Positions 1-10,974 of a stretch of 64,000 nt of DNA are shown piece after piece. Source of the stretch: Corbicula japonica (lineage: Eukaryota > Mollusca > Bivalvia > Venerida > Cyrenidae). A program made the translations under genes and the position numbers. The stretch is from NCBI GenBank assembly GCA_038501625.1, contig JAZAYU010001041.1, forward strand, positions 35,528 through 99,527, given 5' to 3'. Every line of letters starts with the position of its first letter. Position 1 is the first letter of the stretch. The notes below the pieces were generated by a model, which did no database searches, was not told where the DNA came from, and worked only from the letters and a program-made list of their open reading frames with translations.

Positions 1-24
1 CTCATTTGGATTCTTGGACTTTTC
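1..24 (-). CDS. XRCC6: XRCC6 fourth coding exon, truncated by window edge
   Basis: Reading leftward from a TTGCAG acceptor, the first eight codons are EKSKNPNE. This matches human Ku70 EKDKNS directly after VVFYGT. The exon is cut by the start of the window. Confidence 0.82.
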
Positions 25-3000
25 CTGCAATGAAAACAATGTTCTCCTGTAGATCACACTTACTTTTATTAGATAATTGACATATAAAGGCAGTTCCAAT
101 TGTATACTGAAAAGAGGTGTGCATTTATCTTGCACTACTTCTTACTGACTAAGAACTAAGAACATAACTTTTTACGATGGTTTAATAATCACTTATGTGA
201 GACAACTTGCTATCTATAGTTCTGAGAAGGGAGACAACCTGTGATATTTGATAATATGAGGGCAGAAAAGATGTCCTATTTAAAAAACAAAACAAACAGA
301 AGTGCTATCATAAATCAAGTTAGGAAAATACGTATCTTAATATTTAGTTAATTTTGATATTGAGACGGCAGAAGTTCCTAATAGTCAACTCCTTATTGAG
401 AGTGAGCTAGAAAATGAATTGTCGTGCAAAATAAACGTCAACAGTGTTCCAGTAATTTTTCACCTTTTAGTGAATAGAGACCTTAGAATTATGAAAATAT
501 TATTCAAATGCCCAGTATTGTGAATATCATAGTTTACTTAAAAGTTGCATGAACTGTATTTGATGGTTACGGTGGCATAGTCTTACATGCCCAAACAAAA
601 GAACATCAAACTTTTATGCATCATAGCAGTGATTCAAATCAAGGTACAACACAGATTCTTTTGAAAATAAAAGAAATCCTACTGTTCCAAAGAAGACGAC
701 ACCAATCAAGTCCTTGTCGCTGCTAATGATCTTGTTCTGTAGGGTAGTTTTGCAGCACTGAAATTAAGCAAGCACAGAATATTTTTCTTTATATAATTGC
801 AAGACCATAACATGATATGGCTTATGGCCTATGCAACCAGTGTACACTTTGATCAGCCTGTCAAATTGAGGAGTCTGATCTGGGGTTCTTAGACTGAATG
901 TTCATCACATGTAGATTTACACTGATAAACATTTAGTTTTAGCATTCTTAATGCAACAAGAAATAGAGGATATTTGTTTTTTCCAGTGTAATATAGAAAT
1001 ATATTTCATAGAGTGAGCTCCGGAATTGGTATTTTCACGAGTGGCTTCGCCACTCGTGAAATACATAATTCCGGAGTCCACGAAATGGTGCAAAAACCTC
1101 TTGTTTATGATGTGACGTCATGACGTCAAATATCCAAATTTGAGCCTGTTTTCTAAGCATTCTCATTTGGTATGTTATGTGCGTTTTGGTACCAAAGTGA
1201 AAAAAGCAGTAAAAATAAAAATTATATTCCATTGTTTTATAACAGCGAAATACCACTTTTATTTCACCAGGAAAATTCTATAATTCACTGAAAAGCATAA
1301 AATGAAACCATTTTCACACTGTGTCCCTTCCCAATTTGAGCATGATCTACACTTGTTGCAAAGTTAATAAGCCTTGTTTTCTCATGGACTGTCACAATTA
1401 TATACACATATATTAATTTATTATATACCTATTCCACTACGCTCCAATCATCATCTGTCCAAATTAGCTAGGCAATCTATCATTTTCATTGTGCACTTTT
1501 ATCTAATTGTATTACACACATCCATAAATGACTTCATTACACTTTTGGTGAAGTTCAGCATTTTCTTCTCTTTATATCACTGAATTCATTTTGTTTAATA
1601 TGATTTGAGAAGTGAAATATAATGAAGACCATGATGATCATACCTAAATACTGGAAGGTTAAACAAAGATTTTATCATTAAGCAAGCATTTCATTTCTTA
1701 CAAAGAATAGCAATGCAGAATGTAGATTAGGTAAAATGTAAACTGCAATTTCACATGACCTCTTCACTGGTTTGTCACATTCTATTACCAGTTTAAAGAA
1801 CTCCTGTCTAGAGGCCAATTATGATAACTGAAATAATCCAATTATCAAAGTTGACTGGAACTGCTTATTCAAATACAGGGCCCAAGATCATAAAACGGAG
1901 ATTGGAGACCATTCGCCATTTCAGCCGATCAGATGCTACAGATTTGAGTCTGGTCTGCTGATTTAGTTTTACTATCTTGGACCTGGGGCTGACAGAAAGC
2001 ACCTACCCTGATACAGAGCTGAAAGAGGCTTTCATCTTCTTCTTCATTTTCTACCTTAAACATTGGTTTTGTACAGTCCACCAGTAAAATGAGGCCATCC
2101 CTCATACTGGCGCCAGGCTGTAAACAGACAAGTTTATTCTTCACAATCCATAATTTACTGTACAATTATCTTTTAAAAGCTCATTTTTATTAAACACCCA
2201 TCTCCTTTTTCTGGATGGTAGAGTATTAAACTTTTAAATATAAGCTTTAGCCACCTGGACTGTCATCATCATTTAGTAAATAGGGGCTGGAGCATTTTAA
2301 CATCATTAACCAACAATTTCACACTTTACTCCATTAGGAAATAACTATCATTATGTCACTATACAAGTACCCAACCAACAAAGAAATAACAAATAAACTA
2401 GAATTATCACTGAAAGTGGTTAAATACCCCCACATGAGTGCTTGATACTTGAACTGGGAATTCTTAGAATCAATGGCTGATGTAACTAACGCTAGAAACG
2501 TGGACACATGTAGAAGTGACCTTGACCTTGACCCCACACACCTACTTTCAATCCTAAGCAGTCTTCAAAGAAGCAACCTTAACAGTAAGTTTCATCACAG
2601 TATCTCATTCCTCGCTAAATTAATTTAGCATAAGAAGTTTTTCTAGCCTAAAATTTAGTAACAGTGACCTTTACCACAGTGGTCCCACTTTCAATCCAAA
2701 GTGTCATCTTCAAAGTAGCCATATATACAGCAAGTTCATCACAATATCTCATTCCTTCAAAATTTATTGAGCAGAAACGGTTTGAATATGTTAATAACCA
2801 TGACCTTTACTTAACTGTGTGCCAGAAAATGTTAAAATATGTCAAGCCTTTCATTAGAAATCATCCAGAAAACAATTTTTTTAATTTCTAGTAACAGTGA
2901 AAAGTGACCTTGACCCCACCAGGTCCATTTTCAATACCAAGTTTCGTCTTCACAGACACTACCTAAAAAGCAATTTTCATCACAATATCTCATTCCGAAC

Positions 3001-3887
3001 TACAGCTATTGAGCATATAGAGTTTTTCTATTTTTAGTAACAGGGACCTTGACCCCACAGGCCTTACTTTCAATTTCAAAAGTCATCTTCACAGAAACCA
3101 CCAATAAACCAAATTTCATTCAAGAATTTCATTCCAAGCTATAGTTACCGAGTGGAAATGAAGTTTTGAAGTTAAAATAACAGTGACCTTGACCTTGAAC
3201 TCACAGGCCTCAAAGTCAAAGCTAACCTGTATCTTGTAATGTTACATCTGTGTCCCAAATAAATAATTAAATCTATGAAGTAATTTGTCAGTTATCGTCC
3301 AGAAACACTTTTTCTATTTTAAGTAACAGGGACCTTGACATGGACATCACAGGCCCCAAAGTCGAACTCAACCTGTATCTTCCGATGTTACATCTATGTC
3401 CCAAAAAAGGTTTTAATCTGTGAAATATTACATGAGTTATCATCCGGAAACCAGTCCCAAGTCGAACCTGACCTGTATCTTGTGATGTTACACCTGTGTA
3501 CCAAATATTTTTAAAATATTTGATGCCTTTCAGGAGTTATCGTTAAGAAAGCATTTTTCTATTTTTAGTAACAGTGACCTTGACACTGGTCCCACCAGCC
3601 CTTTAAATCAAACTTGACCTGTATCTTATGATGTTACACCTGTGTACCAAAAATTATTTAAATCTGTCAAGCCTTTCATGAGTTAGCATCCGGAAACAAA
3701 GAATCCGACTGACCGACCGACAGACCAACCTACCGATCGAAGACCAACAAGCTCAATCCTATATACTCCCTCAAACTTCGTTTGTGGGGTATAATAATAC
3801 AGCAGGTGAACAACTTACCTGGAAATCCAATTCCTCATCTTCTTCTTCTTCATCTCCATATTTCTGGTATCCAAACTCAAATGCCAT
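1..3887 (-). CDS. XRCC6: XRCC6 (Ku70), 5' part of gene, four coding exons, runs off left edge
   Basis: This is the N-terminal part of Ku70, which with Ku80 forms the nuclear ring that binds double-strand DNA ends and starts non-homologous end joining. The coding order is 3887-3819, 2117-2007, 757-683 and 24-1, giving 93 codons in the window. All junctions are phase 0 with GT/AG borders. The protein opens MAFEFGYQKYGDEEEEDEEL, like the acidic Ku70 N-terminus. It continues into the vWA-like domain with RDGLILLVDCTKPMF, then KIISSDKDLIGVVFFGT and EKSKNPNE, which align with human RDSLIFLVDASKAMF, KIISSDRDLLAVVFYGT and EKDKNS. The rest of the vWA domain, the Ku core and the SAP domain lie beyond position 1. 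A spliced 5' UTR exon is expected upstream but I could not locate it. It lies downstream of KIAA0930 on the same strand, and its introns are repeat-rich. Family assignment is very secure; exact borders are inferred. Confidence 0.93.
683..757 (-). CDS. XRCC6: XRCC6 third coding exon
   Basis: This 25-codon exon reads CCKTTLQNKIISSDKDLIGV and ends VFFGT. The acceptor is TTTCAG and the donor GTAGGA. It matches the human Ku70 block KIISSDRDLLAVVFYGT. The exon is too short to stand out as an open reading frame and was found from conserved residues. Confidence 0.92.
833..925. repeat. Degenerate TTAA-MITE fragment
   Basis: The stretch contains the recognisable TTAA-MITE core words (GCAACCAGTGTA, GATCAGCC, GTCTGATC) in decayed form, without clear ends. 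It lies in an XRCC6 intron. Confidence 0.5.
1019..1075. repeat. Hairpin with TTCACGAGTGG arms
   Basis: A nearly perfect inverted repeat with arms CTCCGGAATT…CACGAGTGG and CCACTCGTG…AATTCCGGAG and a CTTCG loop. It lies in an XRCC6 intron. No gene is seen in the AT-rich flank to 1875. Confidence 0.75.
1878..1936. repeat. Partial CCAAT-palindrome element
   Basis: The piece reads from GGGCCCAAGATCATAAAAC through GCCATTTCAGCCGATCAG, matching one arm and the centre of the palindromic family described at 17111-17408. It lies just downstream of XRCC6 exon 2, in the following intron. Confidence 0.65.
2007..2117 (-). CDS. XRCC6: XRCC6 second coding exon, start of vWA domain
   Basis: This 37-codon exon runs from PGASMRDGLILLVDCTKPMF to LFQLCIR. 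It has a TTTACAG acceptor and a GTAGGT donor. The LLVDCTKPMF block corresponds to FLVDASKAMF of human Ku70. An open frame continues past both ends, but those residues are intronic. Confidence 0.93.
2510..3795 (+). repeat. Core-tandem array of GTGACCTTGACC-type units with pearl-like tail
   Basis: Degenerate units of roughly 110-140 bp repeat the words TAACAGTGACCTTGAC, ACAGGCC and TATCTCATTCC, then GACCTGTATCTT and GATGTTACACCTGTG. The array ends in a GACTGACCGACCGACAGACC microsatellite-like run and a TATACTCCC…GGGGTATA hairpin near 3760-3795. This tail is shared in form with the other core-tandem elements of the window. The array fills most of the first XRCC6 coding intron. Helitron-like affinity is inference. 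Confidence 0.7.
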
Positions 3888-3889
3888 CT
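3819..3889 (-). CDS. XRCC6: XRCC6 exon with start codon
   Basis: The exon is bounded by a TTGTAG acceptor above 3889 and a GTAAGT donor below 3819. The ATG is at 3887-3885, only two bases after the acceptor, so almost all of the 5' UTR must come from an unseen upstream exon. It encodes 23 residues rich in Glu and Asp, matching the acidic Ku70 leader. Confidence 0.9.
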
Positions 3890-4499
3890 CTACAACAAGT
3901 AAAGAAATATGTTAATTTTTGCAATTAAAGACGATCACTACAGTTCCAAATGTATAAAAAATTCTGACATTTTAAAAGATTTTAATGAAACTGCAGCAGA
4001 CAATACAAAACGAGGGTTGCATGCAAGACTGTTGTAACTATAAGTCTATATCAAAAGTAGCAAGGGGCACAAGGGAGACAACTACTCTATATCTCTTACT
4101 AATGAAATATTAGAGTGAGATTTGGTTAAAAAAAGTAGTGCTTATACAGGGTCTGTATTACGTTGAATTTAATGCGTTTTTCATTTGGTTTAGTTAAAAA
4201 ATGCACCATTCATGATAGACGATACATTTATCCAGATTGGCAAAGCATCCGGGTCTGTGCATTTTGTTTCTTTGACGAAAATAAAAATTAATTGATAATT
4301 TGCATAGCAATTAAATATAGGTAAGAATTGGTGCCCAACCATAGAATTGTAAGAACGAGTAAATCTGTGAGCTAATGCTCACAAGTACCCCCGCTGTGAG
4401 AAATATGACTTTCAAAATGTAATAAAAATTTGCATTTTTTTATAATTTAGATGCCCTTTGGTTTATGTAATGCACCTATATATTAATAATAATAAAAAG
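3890..4499. other. Gene-poor AT-rich stretch upstream of XRCC6 start exon
   Basis: No coding exon, tRNA or repeat border was recognised. The XRCC6 promoter and 5' UTR exon may lie here or further right, but no TATA box, CCAAT box or initiator could be assigned. Confidence 0.4.
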
Positions 4500-4597
4500 A
4501 TACCCTTCTGATTGTGTAGCAAACCTGTATAGTAAAAAAAAGCTAAAAGCAGTTGGTAAACAGGAAGTAGATCAGCAAGGAGCATAAAATCGCCATA

Positions 4598-5874
4598 TCC
4601 TTTCCGCGCCCGACCCTGTTTTCCGGACGGACGTCCGTAACGTATTTAAACGCGACAAAATTTTGACTTCCCAAAACCCGACCCTTTTTTACTGGAGGAC
4701 GCCCGAAACGTATTTAAACGTGTGCTTTTTTTCACGATTTTTAAACCCATAACGGAAATCTGCGTAAATTTTTTTTTAATGCCCATTGATAAATGTATGT
4801 TTGAATAAAGCACATACGCTTTTGTCCGTTACCGGTATTCTACCTTTTAATGAAATTCGGAATTTTCAACATGGTAAGAAACCCGATAAATAACTGTAAA
4901 ACACATTACGGTCTTTGTTCTGTAAAAAAGGTGGAAAATGCATATCAAGAATAGTTCGTTAAAATCCCGAATTTCAACACTCTTTTACGTAATGGGTGAA
5001 AAATTCGGTTTATCGCAGGAAGACTGTAACGTAAAATTCTGTAAATTAATTAATCTAATTAACAGTAATAAATTTTTATGCCATTGCAAAAAATGTCATT
5101 TTTAAGTTATTACTAGGTAGATATAGGATTTTTTTAAAATAATGAATACCGTATACCCCCGTTTTAATGCTCCCCCCCTAATAAACGCCCCCTCCCCTTT
5201 TTCATTCTAAAATTTTTCAATCAGGGGCAGAAAGACATTTAAAATTGACAAAAAAGTACAAATAATTAAATTAGATCTTACCTTTTCTGACAATAATCCA
5301 GTATTATTCCAACACAAATCAATTGAAAACTGTTAAACACTTTTTATTATCACAACTTTAACAATAACGGTAAACTTGTAAGGTATTATTTTTTTCGCAT
5401 AAAATGTTACGCCCCCGGGGGCGCTAAAACGGGGGTATACGGTAACTGTTTTGGAGCCACTTTTTTATTTTGACAATGAAAGATGAAGAAACAGCAACAC
5501 ATGTAATTAGATTTTTTTTCTTAAAATTGAACTTTTTAAAATTACCCATTTTCTTATCAGATTATCTAAGTCAAATGTATTCAATTTCTTACTAAATTAT
5601 ATTTGAGAGAAAATATGCGATGCGTTCAAAGGACTTATAGTTTTAAAATACTGATCGATGATTCTGTGTTCTTTTAAATAGGCACCAAAGTAAGGACTTT
5701 TTTAAAAATGAAAAATATATCGACTGGTTTCCTACGAAAAAACAGGGTCGGGTTTTGAAAAGCTATTTTTTTTATACGTTTAAATACGTTTCGGGCGTCT
5801 TCCCGTAAAACAGGGTCGGGTTTTGGGAAGTCAAAATTTTGTCACGTTTAAATACGTTATGGTCATGGAAAGGA
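4598..5874. mobile_element. TA-flanked DNA transposon inside the core-tandem array
   Basis: The ends TCCTTTCC…GGAAAGGA are flanked by TA on both sides (4596-4597 and 5875-5876), and the surrounding array unit resumes at once. Long subterminal inverted repeats carry ACAGGGTCGGGTTTTG, GTCAAAATTTTGTC and CGTTTAAATACGTT, with their complements on the left. The 1277-bp element has no long ORF, so it is non-autonomous. It carries a second MITE at 5149-5442. Confidence 0.75.
5149..5442. mobile_element. TA-flanked MITE with CCGTATACCCCCGTTTT ends
   Basis: The terminal inverted repeats CCGTATACCCCCGTTTTA and TAAAACGGGGGTATACGG are near perfect and are flanked by TA. The 294-bp element is nested inside the 4598-5874 element, itself nested in a tandem array. 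The TA target suggests the Tc1/mariner/pogo group (inference). Confidence 0.82.
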
Positions 5875-6380
5875 TATAGGACTTTAGGATAAAGCAATAT
5901 GCAAAACATCAGGCTGCTGCAGGTTATAGTTGCTTAGAAAACTGCGATGGAAATTGTGCATGTTTGTTATCTATGTGTAAAAATCTAAGTATTCTGTAAA
6001 CAGGAAGTAGAAGAGCTACGAGCATAAAATCGCTTAACACCATAATATTATGGGACTACAGGAAAAAGCAATACGCAAAACATCAGGCTGCTGCATGTTA
6101 TAGTTGCTTAGAAAACTGCGACAGAAATTGTGCATGTTTGTCATCCCTGTGTAAAAATCTAAGTATTCAGTAAGCAGGAAGTAGATGAGCAAGGAGCATA
6201 AAATCACAGTACAGATATGGGACTATAGGATAAAACAATATGCAAAACATCAGGCTGCTGCATGTTATAGTTGCTTAGAAAACTGCAACGGAAATTGTGC
6301 ATGTTTGTCATATATGTGAAAAATAGAAGTATTCTGTAAACAGGAAGTAGATGAGCAAGGAGCATAAAATTGCTTTACAC

Positions 6381-7460
6381 TAGTGTTGGGATATCGGTTG
6401 CAAATCACAATCGATCATCAGTTGGAATTGATTGCCACTTCTGATGTGATTTCACCGATTATTAATCGGTTTATAAATCATATCTGTGTTACATTAACAA
6501 ATGGTTTCTAATAAGTAGCTTACACTCAACCAAAGTTCTAATTGGTCATTAATTGTATATGTTTACAATGTATGCTAGTTTTGTTTCTACCCTACGTCAA
6601 GAGAGGTTGTGGAAAGAACTGTTTTGTATTGAAATCAATTATCTAATGTCTTTTTAATCTTTATTGATTGTTTTCTTAAATGAATCCAATACCATTTACT
6701 TACACCGCAGGGTCAAAATTATAACAGTTTTTAATTGAAAGGGAGGTAATTTAAAAAATTGGATACTTTGAAAGGGGTTTATTTAATCAAATGTGCTATT
6801 GATTTATCATGTTTTCTGTTTTTCCTACTAATGAGGGGTCCTATTATAACAAAGCATGGAATTAAGAGCAAATTTCTGTTTGCTTGGCCTTTTTATGCAA
6901 GAAATGCATTTTTAGCAAAATTAAGGATAACTCTTGCCAAACTGTTCCAAAATCAATTATTACAATATTAAAGCTTAAATTGAAGACTGTTGTTGGCATA
7001 TGATTATAAATAAAGAGTGAATTCAATATCTTTCTAATAAAAATATACGGACAAAACGTGACCAATTAGAACTTTTGTTGAGTGTATATAACATCCCTTA
7101 TTATTGTGTGTTTGCTGCTACTTTTCTACATAAAGGTTGGTGTTCCAATTACAAAAATAAAACTTTTTCGCGTGTTTTTATTAAATATGCACTGATTAGA
7201 ATGAATGAAAAATGCTTAACAAAGAATACACCCCAAAATATGTTGTTGATAGCACTTAATGCTTAAAAAGCCCTACCAATTAATTTCAATCATGACAAAT
7301 ATTGATCAAGATACGTTTAATTGTGCAGTAGTTTACAGCCGGGGGTATACATCAGTTTAAATCAATTATGGGACAATGACATTGATTATCGGCATCGGGA
7401 GGTTCTTACTGATGATTAATCGATGTCTTTCTAAAAGTTTCGATCATTGGCACATCACTA
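6381..7460. mobile_element. Non-autonomous hAT-like element with 8-bp duplication
   Basis: The ends TAGTGTTGGG and CACATCACTA are flanked by exact 8-bp duplications CTTTACAC (6373-6380 and 7461-7468). That word occurs once in uninterrupted units of the host array, so the duplication is real. An 8-bp duplication and TAGTG/CACTA termini are hAT hallmarks. The 1080-bp interior has no transposase-length ORF; the short open frames near 6759-7266 show no recognisable domain. Confidence 0.85.
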
Positions 7461-7946
7461 CTTTACACCATATGGGACTATAGATTAAGCATTATGCAAA
7501 ATACCAGGCTGCTGCATGTTGTAGTTGCTTAGAAAACTGTGACGTAAATTGTGCATGCTTGTCATCTATGTGAAAAAAATCTTAGTATTCGGTAAACAGG
7601 AAGTAGAAGAGCTAGGAGCATAAAATTGCTTTACACCATATGGGACTATAGGATAAAGCATTATGCAAAATAACAGGCTGCTACATTTTGTAGTTGCTTA
7701 GAAAACTGTGATGGAAATTGTGCAAGTATGTCAATTTTGTGTAAAAATGTAAGTATATGGTAAACAGGAAGTAGATGAGCAAGGAGCTTAAAATCACTTT
7801 ACACCATATGGGACTACAGGATGAAGCAATAAGCAAAGTATCAGGCTTCTGCATGTTAAAGTTGCTGAGAAAACTGCGACGGTAATTTTGTTACAGACAA
7901 ACGAACGGATGGACAAGGGTAAAACAGTATACCCCCTCTTCGTATT

Positions 7947-8400
7947 ATGATTAATCTATTTTTATTCGGGAATTTCCCGGTTTTCTTAAAACGTGATCAT
8001 CTTATGCACATAAACAAATGTAAATTCTCAATGTGGGGAAACCCTTTTTGTGACGTCATTGCTATAAATGTATACTGTAAACATATGCGTGCCAGTGAAC
8101 GGAATTCATTATGCAACACAGGTGATAAACTATTACAGATTTATTGAGTTTACCAATAATGTACATTGCCTTGGGGCAGAAACATGTGACTTTCAAGTAG
8201 GATTAGCGTCATAATGCTTTATACGGTGGGAAAATGCTATTCAAATAAATGTAATGCATGTTATGACCTATTCAATAAAGAAGAGTATTTATCACAGAAA
8301 TATACAGAAATGGTTTTGTGTTTTGATACCCTGTTATAATAAGTGAAATATTCAAATAACTGCTATTCAATTAAGTGGAATGTACGGTATTTTAATACCT
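7947..8400 (-). mobile_element. Truncated copy of the pogo/Tigger-like element at 22536-23488
   Basis: From GATTAATCTATTTTTATTCG to TTCAATTAAGTGGAATGTAC this stretch is the inverted, diverged counterpart of about 22536-22970. Shared landmarks include GATCATCTTATGCAC, GACGTCATTGCTATAAATG and CTACTT(G/T)AAAG-type words near the conserved AGGATTAGCGTC. The second half of the full element is missing here. A 66-codon open frame is a by-product. Confidence 0.68.
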
Positions 8401-8424
8401 CCCTTATACCGAATTACCGGTACA

Positions 8425-9390
8425 CCTTTCAGTCATGGCTGCAATCCCAGCTGCGATGTAATAATATAAACACTCGCTTGTCAATTAAGTTCTCCTACAT
8501 AAATATTAGATGATAAAAGTTATTATAACTGTAAAATATTGTACAACTGAGTGTTTATGCATTTATCTCTTAAATAACATGTTTGATTCTATTTATAAAG
8601 ATTAGTAAATTATAACATAATAACATTATTCAGGTTTTTGCAATTAGGGCTACACAGAATTTGGATATTTTGATGTGCTTGCATTTGTATGTCAGTTTCC
8701 ACATTGCGTTAGTTGAAGGATTTTATGTTAATATGTCTTCATGTGATACCAGTGATTATAGATGCTGACCTCCACATCCAAATAGCATAAATTTCCACAG
8801 TGCTACAATAAATGTCTATGTTGATATTTTTGGTATATTTTGCTGCATATTTAGCATAATATTAAGTACAATAACCCTTTATAATCTTTATTCTAAGTGT
8901 TGGTGAATACTTTTTTATCTATCAGAAGGCATTATCATTGATCAAACAACTTTAAAATTCCGTAGATTAGGGCTGGAAAGCATAAATAAGTTTCTTCAAG
9001 TCCATTTACCAGTTTTTTGACAAGAAAATTCACATAAAATTTCACATGTTATTATACAGATACAGGTTTAAAAAATCTTTAAAAAATTATTTTTCATCAG
9101 ATTTTGAAAAATAAAAAGCATTTACTTCTTTTGTATGGTATTCTCTCCCTGCCAAATATCATTAATATATATTTCAATTTTTAGGAAATCATTGCCTCTC
9201 TATTAAAAGAGTTATGACAGTCTTGCGTGCATCCCTCGGTAAGTTATACATGATGTACTATAAATGGCAATCAATGTTTGTTTGGTAAGTTACGATTTTG
9301 TCTTGACATATGGGCCAGAAAAGGACCCCTAAACAGGTGCTGTGAGTTCAAACTGAATAATTGAGATAGTATGGGTATGCTAATTTCTAA
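8425..9390. other. Intergenic, nothing recognised
   Basis: AT-rich sequence without a recognisable exon, RNA gene or delimited repeat. Confidence 0.4.
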
Positions 9391-9397
9391 ATCAGTA

Positions 9398-9554
9398 CAG
9401 TCAATTATTCAGTTACGGCATTCAATCAGTTCCGGCACATTTGAGTTATAAATTGAAAATTTGTCAAGAAATCATTGTGTTCTTGCAGCATTTCTCTTAC
9501 TAAGAGTGAAGTTGGTAAAACACACAATGATTGAATGCCGAAACTGATTGTCTG
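9398..9554. mobile_element. Short TA-flanked MITE, CAGTCAATT/CAGACAATC ends
   Basis: Imperfect terminal inverted repeats share CAGTT(A/T)CGGCATTCAATC near the left end and its complement GATTGAATGCCGAAACTG near the right end. Both sides are flanked by TA. The length is 157 bp and no coding is possible. Confidence 0.75.
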
Positions 9555-10289
9555 TAGGATTCACTAGTATGACAACATCTGTTGTCAGTGCATCTTGTGA
9601 TACATACTAAAGTATAGGTTGCATGCAATATCAGTTGAGAAGATATGATATTACTGCTGGACTTAATGATTTTTGGCTTGCACAGAAATTACCAGAGAAC
9701 AACAGGTCGCGGAATCAGGTAACATATTAAAAACACCGACAGAAAATGAAATGGCTTCGTAATGGCGATTCCTTGTTGCAGACTATTTGCCATTACACGA
9801 TTTACGTTGAAAATAGAGACGTGTCACACTTACTTATTCGGTGAAATTTGATAATTTTGCTTTTAATTGTCAATTAATTTGTTGTTGGCGCGCTTGTCAA
9901 GCGTCCATAGGTATATGCTAAACTGTAAACCATTTTCCAATGGACGACTTGCCCGGGGATGATATGGTGAATAATATTTGCGAGATATGCAGAACTCTGA
10001 TTGTTTAATTAATTTGTATTGAAAATGTATACCAGATTCTGCAGTATATGAACCATTATATGCCCCACCCCTTACAATAATTATTTCTTTAATTTCTAAA
10101 ATCAATCACAGGCTAGATTAGGAGTTGTCTCAGTAATTCGACGGCAAGCACAGACCCATTATCATACTGACTTTTTATTGATGTCTGTCATTTACATAAA
10201 AGTTCGTAGCTTCAAAAGCCAGGACATAAATCTGCCAATCCTACACCAGCTGACTGGCTGAATTACAGCCACGTCTCCAGACTAACAAA

Positions 10290-10970
10290 TCACATGCAGT
10301 CTATGCTCTAGAGTTATGACAACAATCTCCTCTAGAGTCCTGAGAACAGTCCCTGCTCTAAAGTCATGAGATAGGTCTATGCTCTAGTCCTGAGAACAGC
10401 CTCTGCTCTAGAGTCCAGAGAACAGTCTCTGCTCTAGACTTCCGAGAATAGTCTCTGCTCTAGAGTTCTAAGAACAGTCTCTGCTCTAGAGTCCCGAGAA
10501 CAGTCTCTGCTCTAGACTTCCGAGAACAGTCTGCTCTAGAGTTCTGAGAACAGTCTCTGCTCAGTCCAGAGAACAGTCTCTGCTCTAGTTCTGAGAACAG
10601 TCTCTGCTCAAGAGTGAACAGTCTCTGCTCTAGAGTTCTGAGAATAGTCTCCGCTATAGAGTTCTGAAAACAGTCTCCTCTAGAGTCCTGAGAACAGTCT
10701 CTGCTCTAAAGTTCTGAGAACAGTCTCTGCTCTTGTCCTGAGAACAGTCTCTGCTTTAGAGTTCTGAGAACAGTCTGTGCTCTCGAGTCCTGAGAACAGT
10801 CTCTGCTATAGAGTTCTGTCTACTCTGCTCTTGAGTCCTGAGAACAGTCTCTGCTTTAGAGTTCTGAGAACAGTCTCTGCTCTAGAGTTCTGAGAACAGT
10901 CTCTGCTCTAGAGTTATGATAACTGTCTCTGCTCTAGAGTGTTGAGAACAGTCTCTGCTCCAGGCTATAA
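10290..10970. repeat. 26-bp minisatellite (GAGAACAGTCTCTGCTCTAG unit)
   Basis: About 25 head-to-tail copies of a 26-bp unit, TTCTGAGAACAGTCTCTGCT followed by CTAGAG, with frequent substitutions and some shortened units. No spacer/repeat alternation is present. It lies in the 16.7-kb interval between the XRCC6 start exon and the KIAA0930 stop codon. Confidence 0.9.
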
Positions 10971-10974
10971 GATC

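Larger units (their letters stand above)
4500..7946 (+). mobile_element. Core-tandem (pearl-like) element interrupted by two transposons
   Basis: About six units of roughly 165-175 bp repeat the words GTAAACAGGAAGTAGATGAG, GGAGCATAAAAT, CATCAGGCTGCTGCATG and GTTGCTTAGAAAACTG. Unit pieces lie at about 4500-4597, 5875-6380 and 7461-7890. The array ends near 7890-7946 with GACAAACGAACGGATGGAC and the first half of a TATACCCCC hairpin whose second half is missing. Two elements (4598-5874 and 6381-7460) landed inside units and split the array. No protein is encoded. Confidence 0.72.

Noticed and set aside
3819..3889. Exon at 3819-3889 as the last exon of KIAA0930
   Set aside because: Phase fits, but the residues match the Ku70 N-terminus, the next exons continue Ku70, and a conserved KIAA0930 terminal exon (DVLEVRQ…) exists at 20571-20614.
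10290..10970. Short regular repeats as a CRISPR array
   Set aside because: The 26-bp units are contiguous with no spacers.
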